A DNA stretch of 64,000 nt from JABWBH01 sp964526695 (lineage in GTDB: Bacteria > Planctomycetota > Phycisphaerae > UBA1845): the NCBI GenBank assembly GCA_964526695.1, contig CAZGJA010000079.1, positions 1 through 64,000 of the forward strand, in the 5' to 3' direction. The notes beneath the pieces are model-generated. The model did no database searches. It had not been told where the DNA came from and was given only the letters and a program-made list of their open reading frames with translations. Made by a program: the position numbers and the translations under genes. Positions 29,872-38,970 of the stretch are shown here, piece after piece (the stretch's first letter is position 1; every line of letters begins with the position of its first letter).

Positions 29872-30000
29872 CTACTTCCCAGCCGCGGCCTTTCGCGCCG
29901 TCACGGAACCGGCGGTTTTCCCCTTGCCCGCGGGCCGGGTCTTGCCATGCGTGCCCCGGTACAGCTTTCCTCGTTTCGTGCGCTTGTCGCCTTTGCCCAT
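29872..30000 (-). CDS. 30S ribosomal protein THX
   Basis: A 42-residue basic protein starting MGKGDKRTKRGKLYRGTHGK, which matches the bacterial THX (bTHX) family: MGKGD, a Lys/Arg-rich core and GKTRP. THX binds the head of the 30S subunit. GGGAG lies 7 nt before the ATG. The C-terminus, after GKTRP, is an Ala/Lys-rich extension of about 19 residues (PAGKGKTAGSVTARKAAAGK region) relative to the usual about 26-residue protein. It lies in another frame inside a meaningless longer ORF and is easily missed. Confidence 0.88.
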   Translation of the reverse strand: MGKGDKRTKRGKLYRGTHGKTRPAGKGKTAGSVTARKAAAGK

Positions 30001-30076
30001 CTCGGTGCTCCCTGCGTGCGTCTGACTTGGCCGGCGGATTCAACCCGCTGCGGCCCGGATGCATCACCTGCGTAGT

Positions 30077-30484
30077 CTAACCGCCTTGCGCGATAAGTTT
30101 CAACTGCCCCTGCGCCCGGCGTATCGCTTTGTCCCGCGCTGCGAACGAGGCGTCGTCGGTGATCTTCATCTCGCCGGCCTGCGCCAGCGCGGTTCGCGCC
30201 TTGTCCGCCGTCACCTCGGAAGGCTCCAGCGCCTGGGCGGTCAGGATCGTCAAATGGTTCTCGAGCATCTGCGCGAAGCCGCCGTCGATGAACAGCCGCT
30301 TGGAGCCGCCTTCGCCATCCACCCGCAGCACCCCGATGCCCAGCGCAAACAGCAGCGGCGCGCGATCCACCAGCACGCCCACCTCGCCGTCATGCGCCGG
30401 AAACACCACCGAGGAGGCCTCCATGCTGAGCACCTCGCGCTCCGGCGTGATCACGCTGCAATGAAATGTACTCGTTGTGGCCAT
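30077..30484 (-). CDS. atpC: ATP synthase F1 epsilon subunit
   Basis: Central-stalk subunit of 135 residues. N-terminal beta-sandwich (FHCSVITPEREVLS, GEVGVLVDRAPLL) and C-terminal helices. Last gene of the atp operon, 164 bp after atpD. Instead of an ordinary Shine-Dalgarno, the DNA immediately 5' to the ATG is the same GCTAACAGC repeat leader that precedes atpG. Confidence 0.94.
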   Translation of the reverse strand: MATTSTFHCSVITPEREVLSMEASSVVFPAHDGEVGVLVDRAPLLFALGIGVLRVDGEGGSKRLFIDGGFAQMLENHLTILTAQALEPSEVTADKARTALAQAGEMKITDDASFAARDKAIRRAQGQLKLIAQGG

Positions 30485-30487
30485 GGG

Positions 30488-30523
30488 AAAGCTGTTAGCT
30501 GTTAGCTACTGGCTGTTAGCCGG
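30488..30523 (-). repeat. GCTAACAGC repeat leader of atpC
   Basis: On the minus strand the leader reads GGCTAACAGC, a 5-nt variable stretch, then GCTAACAGCTAACAGCTTT and a few bases before the atpC ATG. The same string precedes atpG at 33559-33593. Confidence 0.85.
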
Positions 30524-30615
30524 ACACCGTTCGTCGTGCCTTACGCTTCGTACTTCGTACGTCTTGCCGCAGCCGTCCGACCCCGGCCATCGCTAGTGGC
30601 GTACTTTCTTCATTT

Positions 30616-30647
30616 CGGCGTTTTGGCGTTTCGGCGTTTCGACGTTT
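30616..30647. repeat. 8-bp tandem repeat CGGCGTTT x4
   Basis: Four consecutive units, CGGCGTTT, TGGCGTTT, CGGCGTTT and CGACGTTT, in the atpD-atpC spacer, ending directly at the atpD stop codon. A related TTTCGGCGTT string occurs in the atpB-atpE spacer. Confidence 0.75.
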
Positions 30648-30648
30648 C

Positions 30649-32097
<1,449 letters not shown>

Positions 32098-32109
32098 GGC
32101 ACTGTCCAC

Positions 32110-32604
32110 AATTGTCAATGGTGAATGGCGAATGGCGAAATGAAGCACGATCAACGAGTCTGCTTGCGACTTGGCTGAAGTGCCGCCGAGTTCTCCCTTG
32201 TTCGACTTACGATCGTTGTCAAGACCCTCGCAATTTCATCCGCCTCTGGAATGATGGCTCGAAGCAAATCGGATCGCACAAGCCCGCTCGCGTCAACCAA
32301 TCGAAGCCAATAGTGGGTTTCCCTGGCCTCATCCCTCGCAATGTTCATCTTCCGAGCAAACTCTTTGCGGGTCGGTGCTCCCTGCGACTCTTCCACATTT
32401 GCACCAATGCCCGTGCCGGAGCGGACGATTTGACGAGTCAAAACTTCGCTTACAATTCCGCGCGGCATTGCAGCACCCAGCCGGACAATTCGAACTCCGA
32501 ATTGGAATGTGCGTTGGCAAATATCCGGGGTGCCGTCGCTGCCGTACCTGCGACCGCTTGTCGTCGTCACCGCTTTCGCCATTCGCCATTCTCCATTCGC
32601 AATT
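32110..32604 (-). mobile_element. Inverted-repeat-bounded element carrying a four-helix-bundle gene
   Basis: The left arm 32110-32140 and right arm 32574-32604 match as inverted repeats at about 28 of 31 positions, built of GAATGGCG-type units. They enclose about 430 bp containing a single gene. The element lies exactly between atpG and atpD of an otherwise canonical F1Fo operon. GCACT occurs just outside both ends (32099-32103 and 32608-32612) but at unequal distances, so a target duplication is not proven. No transposase is encoded, so mobility, if any, would need a trans-acting enzyme. Confidence 0.6.
32151..32582 (-). CDS. Four-helix-bundle protein (S23 / 23S rRNA intervening-sequence protein family)
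   Basis: A 143-residue protein. Family hallmarks in order: RTFQFGVRIVRL (24-35), QIVRSGTGIGANVEE (51-65), EFARKMNIARDEARETHYW (74-92) and EADEIARVL (113-121). This family was first noticed in intervening sequences of 23S rRNA genes, and relatives assist diversity-generating retroelements; its function is unknown, but a pentameric nucleic-acid-binding bundle is established for relatives. The ATG at 32582 lies inside the right inverted repeat, so the first residues (MAKAV) come from the repeat. It is co-directional with and embedded in the atp operon. Confidence 0.88.
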   Translation of the reverse strand: MAKAVTTTSGRRYGSDGTPDICQRTFQFGVRIVRLGAAMPRGIVSEVLTRQIVRSGTGIGANVEESQGAPTRKEFARKMNIARDEARETHYWLRLVDASGLVRSDLLRAIIPEADEIARVLTTIVSRTRENSAALQPSRKQTR

Positions 32605-32610
32605 CCAGCA

Positions 32611-33555
32611 CTATTGAACCGCCGCCGCCCCTCCAATAATGTCCAGCAGTTCCATCGTAATCGACGTCTGTCGCGCCCGGTTGTACTGCCTCGTCAGCGT
32701 CTTGATCATGTCGCCCGCCGCATCCGTCGCCGCCTTCATCGACACCATGCGCGCGATCTGCTCACTGACCGCCGCCTCGAGGAAGCACTGGAACAGCCGC
32801 AGCCGCACCGTCGCCGGTAGCAACTCCTCCAGGAGTTCCTTCGGCGGAGGAGAGAAATCGAATTGCACGCCCGGCGCCACGCCGCCCCCGCCGACCGCCT
32901 TACCCCCGGCTCTGTCCGCCGCGCCCGAATCCGTGGAGGGTGAGCCGCCCCGGTTCGCCGCCGCCTCCGTTTTGACCGGGGCCATCGGCAGAAGCTGGAT
33001 CACCTCGGGGCGCTGCCGTCCCGCCGAGTAGAACTTCATGTACGCCACGTGCGCCGTGGTGATCTCGCCCTTGCGGAAGCGGTCCATCAGGGCGTTGGCC
33101 AGCGGCTCGATCATTTCGAACTTCGGCGTGTCGCCCAGGTGCGACACCTCCGTCATGGCGCGCTTCAAGAAGCGGAAATACAGGATGCCCTTCTTGCCGA
33201 TCATCTGCACGTCGCAGGGCGTGCCGCCGCCGGTCAGCCCGTCAATGTGCTCGATGGACTTGCGAATCACGTTGGCGTTGTATCCGCCACACAGACCGCG
33301 ATTGCTCGTAATCACCAGCGTCGTATCGCGGGCGACCTCCGAATGCGGCTCCAGCAGCGAATCCGTCAGCTCCACGTCAATCCCGGAAAGATTGTCCACC
33401 AGTTCCGCGAGCTTCTGGCTGTACGGACGGCTGGCCGTGGCGCGCTTGAACGTCGCCTGAAACCGCGCCGTGGCGATGAGCTGCATCGTCCGCGTGATCT
33501 TGCGGATGTTGCGAACGGCCTTGCGGCGCTTCACAAGTAGTCGTTTGTTGGCCAT
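32611..33555 (-). CDS. atpG: ATP synthase F1 gamma subunit with linker insertion
   Basis: Rotor shaft subunit of 314 residues (about 285-295 is usual). N-terminal and C-terminal coiled-coil segments are conserved (RRKAVRNIRKITRTMQLIA; NRARQTSITMELLDIIGGA), and TSNRGLCGGYN is the family core motif. A Gly/Ala/Asp-rich low-complexity insertion at about 195-230 lies before the C-terminal helix. The ATG is directly preceded by the GCTAACAGC repeat leader and has no visible Shine-Dalgarno. Confidence 0.95.
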   Translation of the reverse strand: MANKRLLVKRRKAVRNIRKITRTMQLIATARFQATFKRATASRPYSQKLAELVDNLSGIDVELTDSLLEPHSEVARDTTLVITSNRGLCGGYNANVIRKSIEHIDGLTGGGTPCDVQMIGKKGILYFRFLKRAMTEVSHLGDTPKFEMIEPLANALMDRFRKGEITTAHVAYMKFYSAGRQRPEVIQLLPMAPVKTEAAANRGGSPSTDSGAADRAGGKAVGGGGVAPGVQFDFSPPPKELLEELLPATVRLRLFQCFLEAAVSEQIARMVSMKAATDAAGDMIKTLTRQYNRARQTSITMELLDIIGGAAAVQ

Positions 33556-33558
33556 GAG

Positions 33559-33651
33559 AAAAGCTGTTAGCTGTTAGCCCCTAGCTGTTAGCCGTGCAAT
33601 GGAACCCCGAACGACTTCTGGCTGATAGCCGACAGCTAATAGCCAACAGCT
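33559..33651. repeat. Paired GCTGTTAGC repeat arrays between atpG and atpA
   Basis: Plus-strand 33559-33593 contains three GCTGTTAGC units. 33620-33651 contains the reverse-complement type (GGCTGATAGCC, GACAGCTAATAGCCAACAGCT). The two arms can pair over about 32 nt with mismatches (15 of the first 17 positions match) around a 26-nt loop, filling nearly all of the atpA-atpG spacer. Confidence 0.75.
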
Positions 33652-33658
33652 CCGGGCT

Positions 33659-35374
33659 TCAGCCCTTCACGAAGTTCGTCTTGAAGTTGCCGACAAGTTC
33701 CTTGATCTTCGCCCCCAGCGCGTCCGGCAGTTCGCCCTTCTTGAGTTCCTGCATGATCTCCGGATGCTCGTCGTGGAACATCCGCAGCATCTGCTCCTCG
33801 AACTCCGCCACGCGACCCACGGGCAGGTCGTCCAGAAAACCCTGCGCCCCGGCGAACATCGACAGCACCTGGTCATCCACCTTGTACGGGCGGTACTGCG
33901 GCTGCTTGAGCAGCTCCACCATGCGCCGACCGCGATCGAGCTGGCGCTGCGTGGCCGTGTCGAGGTCCGTGCCGAGCTGCGCGAACGCCTCCAGCTCGCG
34001 GAACGACGCAAGGTCCAGACGCAGCGAGCCGGCGATCTTCTTCATGTGCTTGCGCTGGGCATTGCCGCCGACGCGCGAGACCGAGATGCCCACGTTCACC
34101 GCCGGACGCACGCCCGCGAAGAACAGATCCGGCTCGAGGTAAATCTGCCCGTCGGTGATCGAGATCACGTTCGTCGGAATGTACGCCGAAACCTCGCCTT
34201 CCAGCGTCTCAATCACCGGCAGTGCCGTCAGCGAACCGCCCGAGTCCGGATACTTGTGAACACGATAGTTGTCCTTGTCCGGCAGCGTCGCCAGCCACGC
34301 CTCCGCCTTGTGCTTGCCGTGCGGCCGGTGGTAAAGCCCCTGCTCGTCGTCCGGGCGATGCTCCGCCGGCGCGCTGAACCCCTGCGGGTGTTTCTTGATG
34401 TTCTTTCGATCGCGCGAGTCCGCGGGCGTGCTCCTGGGCACGATGCCGAATTCCTCGCGCAGCTTGCAGGCACGCTCCAGCAGGCGGGAGTGCAGATAGA
34501 ACACGTCGCCCGGATACGCCTCGCGTCCCGGCGGACGCCGCAGCAGCAGCGAAAGCTGGCGATACGCCTGCGCCTGCTTCGACAGGTCGTCGTAGATGCA
34601 CAGCGTCGCGCGACCGTGCTTGTACATGAAGTACTCGGCGATCGCGCAGCCGGCGTAGGGAGCGATGTATTGCAGCGGCGCGCTGTCCGACGCCGACGCG
34701 GCAATCACCACGGTGTAGTCCATCGCGCCGTGCTGGCGCAGCGTCTCCACCACGCCCGCCACCGTCGATTCCTTCTGCCCGATGGCGACGTACACGCAGA
34801 TGACGTCGCCGCCCTTCTGGTTGATGATCGTGTCGATGGCGATCGCGGTCTTGCCCGTCTTGCGGTCGCCGATGATCAGCTCGCGCTGCCCGCGGCCGAT
34901 GGGGATCATCGCGTCGATGGCCTTGATGCCCGTCTGCAGCGGCTCGTTGACCGGCTGACGCTCGGCGATGCCCGGCGCCTTGAATTCCAGCGGACGCCGC
35001 TCCGGCGTGTCCACCGCGCCCAGCCCGTCCATCGGACGACCCAGCGGGTCCATCACGCGGCCCACCACCGCGTCACCGACCGGCACGGACAGCAGTTCGC
35101 CCGTGCGCCGCACCTCGTCGCCTTCCTTGATCGCCAGGTAATCGCCCAGAATGACGATGCCCACCGAGCCTTCCTCGAGGTTGAACACCTGCCCCTTGGC
35201 GCCGGTCTCGAACGAGATCAGCTCGCCGGCCATCGCGTTGCCCAGACCGTACACCCGGGCGATGCCGTCGCCGACTTCGAGCACACGCCCGACCTCGGCC
35301 ACGTCCACTTCCTGGCGATAATTGGCGATCTCACTGCGGATCACCGACGAGATTTCATCGACTTTGAACTTCAT
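33659..35374 (-). CDS. atpA: ATP synthase F1 alpha subunit with large insertion
   Basis: Non-catalytic nucleotide-binding subunit of 571 residues (about 500-510 usual). Walker A GDRKTGKT (169-176). The excess is a single insertion at about 310-378 between LLERACKLREEFG and GGSLTALPVIET. It is rich in Lys/His/Pro and lies just before the segment that normally follows the C-terminus of the nucleotide domain. The ATG at 35374 is preferred over 35386 because GGGAAG precedes it. Confidence 0.96.
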   Translation of the reverse strand: MKFKVDEISSVIRSEIANYRQEVDVAEVGRVLEVGDGIARVYGLGNAMAGELISFETGAKGQVFNLEEGSVGIVILGDYLAIKEGDEVRRTGELLSVPVGDAVVGRVMDPLGRPMDGLGAVDTPERRPLEFKAPGIAERQPVNEPLQTGIKAIDAMIPIGRGQRELIIGDRKTGKTAIAIDTIINQKGGDVICVYVAIGQKESTVAGVVETLRQHGAMDYTVVIAASASDSAPLQYIAPYAGCAIAEYFMYKHGRATLCIYDDLSKQAQAYRQLSLLLRRPPGREAYPGDVFYLHSRLLERACKLREEFGIVPRSTPADSRDRKNIKKHPQGFSAPAEHRPDDEQGLYHRPHGKHKAEAWLATLPDKDNYRVHKYPDSGGSLTALPVIETLEGEVSAYIPTNVISITDGQIYLEPDLFFAGVRPAVNVGISVSRVGGNAQRKHMKKIAGSLRLDLASFRELEAFAQLGTDLDTATQRQLDRGRRMVELLKQPQYRPYKVDDQVLSMFAGAQGFLDDLPVGRVAEFEEQMLRMFHDEHPEIMQELKKGELPDALGAKIKELVGNFKTNFVKG

Positions 35375-35420
35375 GGAACTTCCCATTAGGGGACGGCAAT
35401 TTTCTTAGCGGACAACAGTT

Positions 35421-35469
35421 TGCTTGGGGGACGACATTTTGCCTGGGGGACCGGCTTTCCAGCCGGTCA
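35421..35469. repeat. GGGGGACCGGC palindromic repeat (copy 1)
   Basis: GACCGGCTTTCCAGCCGGTC (35449-35468) is a perfect 8-bp stem with a TTCC loop, preceded by two TTGCYTGGGGGAC direct repeats, in the atpH-atpA spacer. A second copy with the same flanks lies at 40583-40608. Confidence 0.8.
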
Positions 35470-35478
35470 CTGCCGTCC

Positions 35479-36090
35479 TCATACGACCGCCCCTTCGACG
35501 AACCGCTTCTCCGCGTCTCCGTGGATCGCGCGATCCCCGTGTTCATGCACCAATTCAAACAAGCGCCGCAGGTGCCGCGACAGGCTCGTGTCCAGCTTCA
35601 CGTCGCCCACGCGAACGATCAGCCCGCCCAGGAGCGACGCATCCACCGACTCCACCAGCTTCACCGCGCCGCCCGTGTACTTCTCCGCCGCCGTCCTCAG
35701 CGACGCCCGCAGATCGTCCGCCAGCGGGACGGCCGTCGTCACCTGCACCTCCGAGATCTTCCGCAGCGCGTCGTGCGCCGAGAGATACCCCTCCAGGATC
35801 GACCGGAGCACCTCCATCCGACCCTTCGCGTTGATCACCTGAATCGCATCCACGAGCAAATCGCTCGCCCGGCCTCGCAGCGTTTTTTCAATCGTCGCCG
35901 CGCGCTGCTTGGCGTCGATCTGCCCGCTGGTCATGAACGCGCCCAGCGCCGCGTCCGTGTCCAGAAGCTGCTGCAGCTCGACGACTTCATCCCGCAGCGC
36001 ATCCGCCTCCTTGCGCTCCTCGGCCAGCCCGAGAATCGCGTCGGCATACACTCGCGCGATCGCTTTTGTTTTAGGATCCGCTGAACTCAC
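35479..36090 (-). CDS. atpH: ATP synthase F1 delta subunit
   Basis: Peripheral-stalk OSCP-type subunit of 203 residues. N-terminal helical domain (IARVYADAILGLAEERKEAD) and C-terminal VDASLLGGLIVRVGDVKLDTS are diagnostic. The start is GTG at 36090; no in-frame ATG occurs near the N-terminus, and GGGAAACG precedes it. Confidence 0.94.
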   Translation of the reverse strand: MSSADPKTKAIARVYADAILGLAEERKEADALRDEVVELQQLLDTDAALGAFMTSGQIDAKQRAATIEKTLRGRASDLLVDAIQVINAKGRMEVLRSILEGYLSAHDALRKISEVQVTTAVPLADDLRASLRTAAEKYTGGAVKLVESVDASLLGGLIVRVGDVKLDTSLSRHLRRLFELVHEHGDRAIHGDAEKRFVEGAVV

Positions 36091-36185
36091 GTCGTTTCCC
36101 GGCCCTTCTGATTCACTTCACAGTCCGGCGAAGGCTGGCTCGCAAGCCTCTCATCCATCGCGCCCCCACTCGCTCATGCAATGCG

Positions 36186-36249
36186 CCCCTCACTTGCGTG
36201 AGGGGTTCTGATTTCAACATTCAGCATTCGGCATTCGGCATCCGCCATT
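36186..36249. repeat. CCCCTCAC hairpin (copy 2) and CATTCGG microrepeats
   Basis: The hairpin CCCCTCAC-TTGC-GTGAGGGG (36186-36205), followed by TTCTGAT, is the reverse-oriented second copy of the element at 8901-8922. Directly after it, 36217-36249 has ACATTCAGCATTCGGCATTC-type 7-bp tandem units. Both lie in the atpF-atpH spacer. Confidence 0.75.
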
Positions 36250-36255
36250 GACCCT

Positions 36256-36978
36256 TCAGTTGTTCCTCACCTTGCTCAGTTCCTCGATCGACTCGCGGAT
36301 GAGCTGGCGATGCACGTCGGCGCTGACTTCCTTCTTGATCAGCCGCGAGGCGATCTGCGTGGACAGCGTCGCCGCCTCCTGATGAAGCTGCTGAATGGCC
36401 GTCTCCGCGGCGATGTGGATCTCGCGCTTGACGCGGTCGAACAGCGCGGCCGCCTCCTTCTTCCCCTCATCCTCGATGCGCCGCTTGACGTCCTCGGCGT
36501 CCTTGCGACCCTCGGCGATGATGGCCGAAGCCTCCGCCCGCGCCCTGTTGATCTGCTCGGTGTACTGCTTCAGCACGCGCTCCGCCTCTTCGCGCTCGTG
36601 CTTCGCCTTCGCCAGCGAGTCGTTGATGAAACGCTCCCGCTGCACCAGCGTCTGCTGAATCGGTTTGAAGGCGAACTTGCTCAGAATGGCGAGCAGACCC
36701 AGGAAGATGAGGATCGACCAGATCGCCGAGGCCACGTCGATGGTCAGCAGTCGGTACTCCTGACCATGCGCCCCAGCGCCCTCGCCGGCATGCGCGTCGC
36801 CGGCGTGAGCGTCCCCCTGCGCCGGCGCGCTGTGAGCGGCCTCCCCGGCGGCCGGGTGCGCGGGCTCCTGCTTGGCCGCGCCCGGCGCAGCGCCGCCCTT
36901 ATGCTCCTGCGCGATCGCAGGAGCGCAAAGCCCCGCGATCGCAAACATGGCTACGGTCAAAAGCATTGGCCTTCGCAT
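36256..36978 (-). CDS. atpF: ATP synthase Fo b subunit with N-terminal leader
   Basis: Peripheral-stalk subunit of 240 residues (about 160 usual). The extra length is an N-terminal signal-peptide-like helix (about 1-24, ending in PAIAQ) plus an Ala/His/Gly-rich segment of about 50 residues. The normal b-subunit membrane helix (ASAIWSILIFLGLLAILSKF) and long coiled coil (about 105-200) follow. The leader implies that the N-terminus is exported, which matches the usual periplasmic N-terminus of b. ATG at 36978. Confidence 0.92.
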   Translation of the reverse strand: MRRPMLLTVAMFAIAGLCAPAIAQEHKGGAAPGAAKQEPAHPAAGEAAHSAPAQGDAHAGDAHAGEGAGAHGQEYRLLTIDVASAIWSILIFLGLLAILSKFAFKPIQQTLVQRERFINDSLAKAKHEREEAERVLKQYTEQINRARAEASAIIAEGRKDAEDVKRRIEDEGKKEAAALFDRVKREIHIAAETAIQQLHQEAATLSTQIASRLIKKEVSADVHRQLIRESIEELSKVRNN

Positions 36979-37067
36979 AGGCAATCGTGTCCGGAATCGC
37001 GCGGCGGATGCTGCATCCGCCGCGCCGTTGCATTGGAAAACTCTCGCCGCCCGGTGTCGCGCGCGAA

Positions 37068-37355
37068 TTACTGCCCGGTCGTCCCTGCCTTCAGGAAATC
37101 GCCGATGCCCGACGCGGAGATGATCGCGAAGAACGTGAAGCCCTCGATCAGCGCCGCCGCGATCAGCATCGCCAGGAAGATGCGACCGCCCGCCTCGGGC
37201 TGACGCGCCGTGGACTCCACCGCGTTGCCCGCGATGTGCCCGATGCCCTTAGCCGCGCCGAGCACGATCAGCCCCAGCGCGATCCCCGCGCCCAGACCCG
37301 CAAGACCCTTGTCGCCCATCAACTGCGTGGTCTGCGCCAACATGTCCATCATCAT
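37068..37355 (-). CDS. atpE: ATP synthase Fo c subunit
   Basis: Rotor-ring proteolipid of 95 residues with two helices and the polar loop ARQPE. The ion-binding glutamate is in AALIEGFTFF, and the Na+-specific set (Gln in helix 1, plus Ser-Thr after the Glu in helix 2) is absent, so proton coupling is likely. GGAGG precedes the ATG by 8 nt; the strong RBS fits the high copy number of c. Confidence 0.96.
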   Translation of the reverse strand: MMMDMLAQTTQLMGDKGLAGLGAGIALGLIVLGAAKGIGHIAGNAVESTARQPEAGGRIFLAMLIAAALIEGFTFFAIISASGIGDFLKAGTTGQ

Positions 37356-37463
37356 GATCTAAGCCTCCAACAAACCCGTATGAATTCCAACCGTTTCGGC
37401 GTTCACAAAAACAAGGGCCAGGGCGCCGAATACCCCAACCAAAACTCGATGTCGCGTCTTCGG

Positions 37464-38552
37464 CTAATGCTCCGGATAGACCGCCATGCTCAAAAAGATG
37501 GAGGTCAGGAACATGAAGATGTACGCCTGAAGCAACGCGACGAACAATTCCATGCAGCTCAGCAGGACGCACCCGATCGCAATCGGCAGCGAACCCGCGA
37601 GATACCCCGCCCCGAGGCCGTGATACGCCGGCAGCAGCAGCAGCAGCGACGCCAGCACAATGTGCCCCGCGGCCATGTTGGCGAACAGACGAATGGAAAG
37701 CGCGAAGGGCTTCACGGCCGCGCCGATGAACTCCAGCAACAGCAGCCCCGCCCACGTCGGCACGTCCACCAGCCACAAGGCTGCCTTGGCAACGGGCGAT
37801 GCGTCCGGTCCCGGCTTAAACGGGTGCGGCGCAAAATTCCACAAATACAGGACCGGCGCCTTGAGCATTGCCTCCCCCGCGGTGGCGCCGTGCGCGTGGT
37901 GACCGTGGTGGTGCGGACCGTGGGCATGGCCGTGTCCCGCGTCGTGGTCGTCGCCGTGCTCGCCGTGATCATGGTGGCCGTACGTTCCAGCCTTGAGTTG
38001 CCGGAAGACCTGCGCGATGCCGCCCGCGTGAATCGCGAAAAACGCGACGATCGCCAGCCCCGCCGTGATGTTGATGTTCCCCGTGGCCGTCCCGCCGATG
38101 TGCTGATTGCCGACCGCCAGCCCGAAGATCGACCCAAACGGGATCATACCCAGCAAGTTGTTAATCAGGATGAAGAAGAAAAGCGCCCACAGCAGCGGCA
38201 TGAACCGGTCCGTCGAGTCTTTCAGCAGCGGCCTGACCACGGCCGTCCGCAGCGCGTCCATGAGCGCCTCGATCATCCCCGCCAGGCCCTTCTGCGCCGG
38301 CTGAATGCCCCCGCGGATGAGCGCGACCTGATAGCGCCGCCCGATCGGGACGAAGATCAGCAACGTCAGCGTCGCCGCGACGAGCGTCATCAGCAGATGG
38401 TTGGTGAACCAGAACTCGCCGGCCTGGTCATTGCCAAGAGGAAACCATGTTGGAATATGGATATTCGACGGGAGCAGCCGGAAAAGCCCGTGCGCGACCA
38501 CGTGATCTTTGGGATCATGGCCCGCGCCGGATGCGAGGATCATCGGGATCAT
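37464..38552 (-). CDS. atpB: ATP synthase Fo a subunit with His-rich loop
   Basis: Proton-channel stator subunit of 362 residues (about 240-270 usual). The essential arginine is R288 in LSIRLFANMAAGH. Between helices, residues 193-222 form a His/Asp/Gly-rich loop with 14 His in about 30 positions (HHDHGEHGDDHDAGHGH and more), absent from typical a subunits. GAAGGG precedes the ATG at 38552. It overlaps the upstream atpI-like gene by 4 bp (ATGA). Confidence 0.95.
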   Translation of the reverse strand: MIPMILASGAGHDPKDHVVAHGLFRLLPSNIHIPTWFPLGNDQAGEFWFTNHLLMTLVAATLTLLIFVPIGRRYQVALIRGGIQPAQKGLAGMIEALMDALRTAVVRPLLKDSTDRFMPLLWALFFFILINNLLGMIPFGSIFGLAVGNQHIGGTATGNINITAGLAIVAFFAIHAGGIAQVFRQLKAGTYGHHDHGEHGDDHDAGHGHAHGPHHHGHHAHGATAGEAMLKAPVLYLWNFAPHPFKPGPDASPVAKAALWLVDVPTWAGLLLLEFIGAAVKPFALSIRLFANMAAGHIVLASLLLLLPAYHGLGAGYLAGSLPIAIGCVLLSCMELFVALLQAYIFMFLTSIFLSMAVYPEH

Positions 38553-38962
38553 TCGCTCGATTGCCCTTCCCTGCTTCGAGGCGGCGTCGCGCCCCAGTGC
38601 TTTCGCGTCACAAACACAATGACGCCCGTTTCAACCGCCAGCAGCGCCAAGTACCACGCCGCCATCGACTTCAAGTAGAACGACTTCGGCGGATCGGCCA
38701 TCGCCCAGTACGCCCCGCCCGCGCCCAGCGTCAGGAACATCCGCAGCCCCATCGCCGCCAGACCGGCCTCATTGAGCAGCTTCGGCGAACGCGCGTTCGC
38801 CCACGCCACCGGGACCATCGCCGCCAGCGCCGCGATCAGACAAATCGCCGCAGCCGCCACCAGCGCCTCCGCCTCAGCGGCAGGCCAGTACACCGGCGCC
38901 GCAAACCACACCGCGCCGAACGCGAGCGCCTCCGCCAGCATGAATCCCAGCCACGCTCGCAT
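38549..38962 (-). CDS. atpI: AtpI-like four-helix membrane protein
   Basis: A 137-residue protein with about four helices (LAEALAFGAVWFA, ALVAAAAICLIAALAAMV, MFLTLGAGGAYWAM, YLALLAVETGVIVFV). It lies directly before atpB with a 4-bp overlap, the usual place of AtpI, a c-ring assembly or Mg2+ accessory factor. Sequence similarity to classical AtpI is weak; the call rests mainly on topology and context. Confidence 0.7.
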   Translation of the reverse strand: MRAWLGFMLAEALAFGAVWFAAPVYWPAAEAEALVAAAAICLIAALAAMVPVAWANARSPKLLNEAGLAAMGLRMFLTLGAGGAYWAMADPPKSFYLKSMAAWYLALLAVETGVIVFVTRKHWGATPPRSREGQSSE

Positions 38963-38970
38963 TTCATTGC

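Noticed and set aside
29804..30067. ORF of 87 codons
   Set aside because: A frame shadow that encloses the true THX gene in a different frame; composition is not protein-like.
32112..32639. Plus-strand ORF over the four-helix-bundle gene
   Set aside because: It is antisense to the conserved gene and begins and ends in the inverted repeats.
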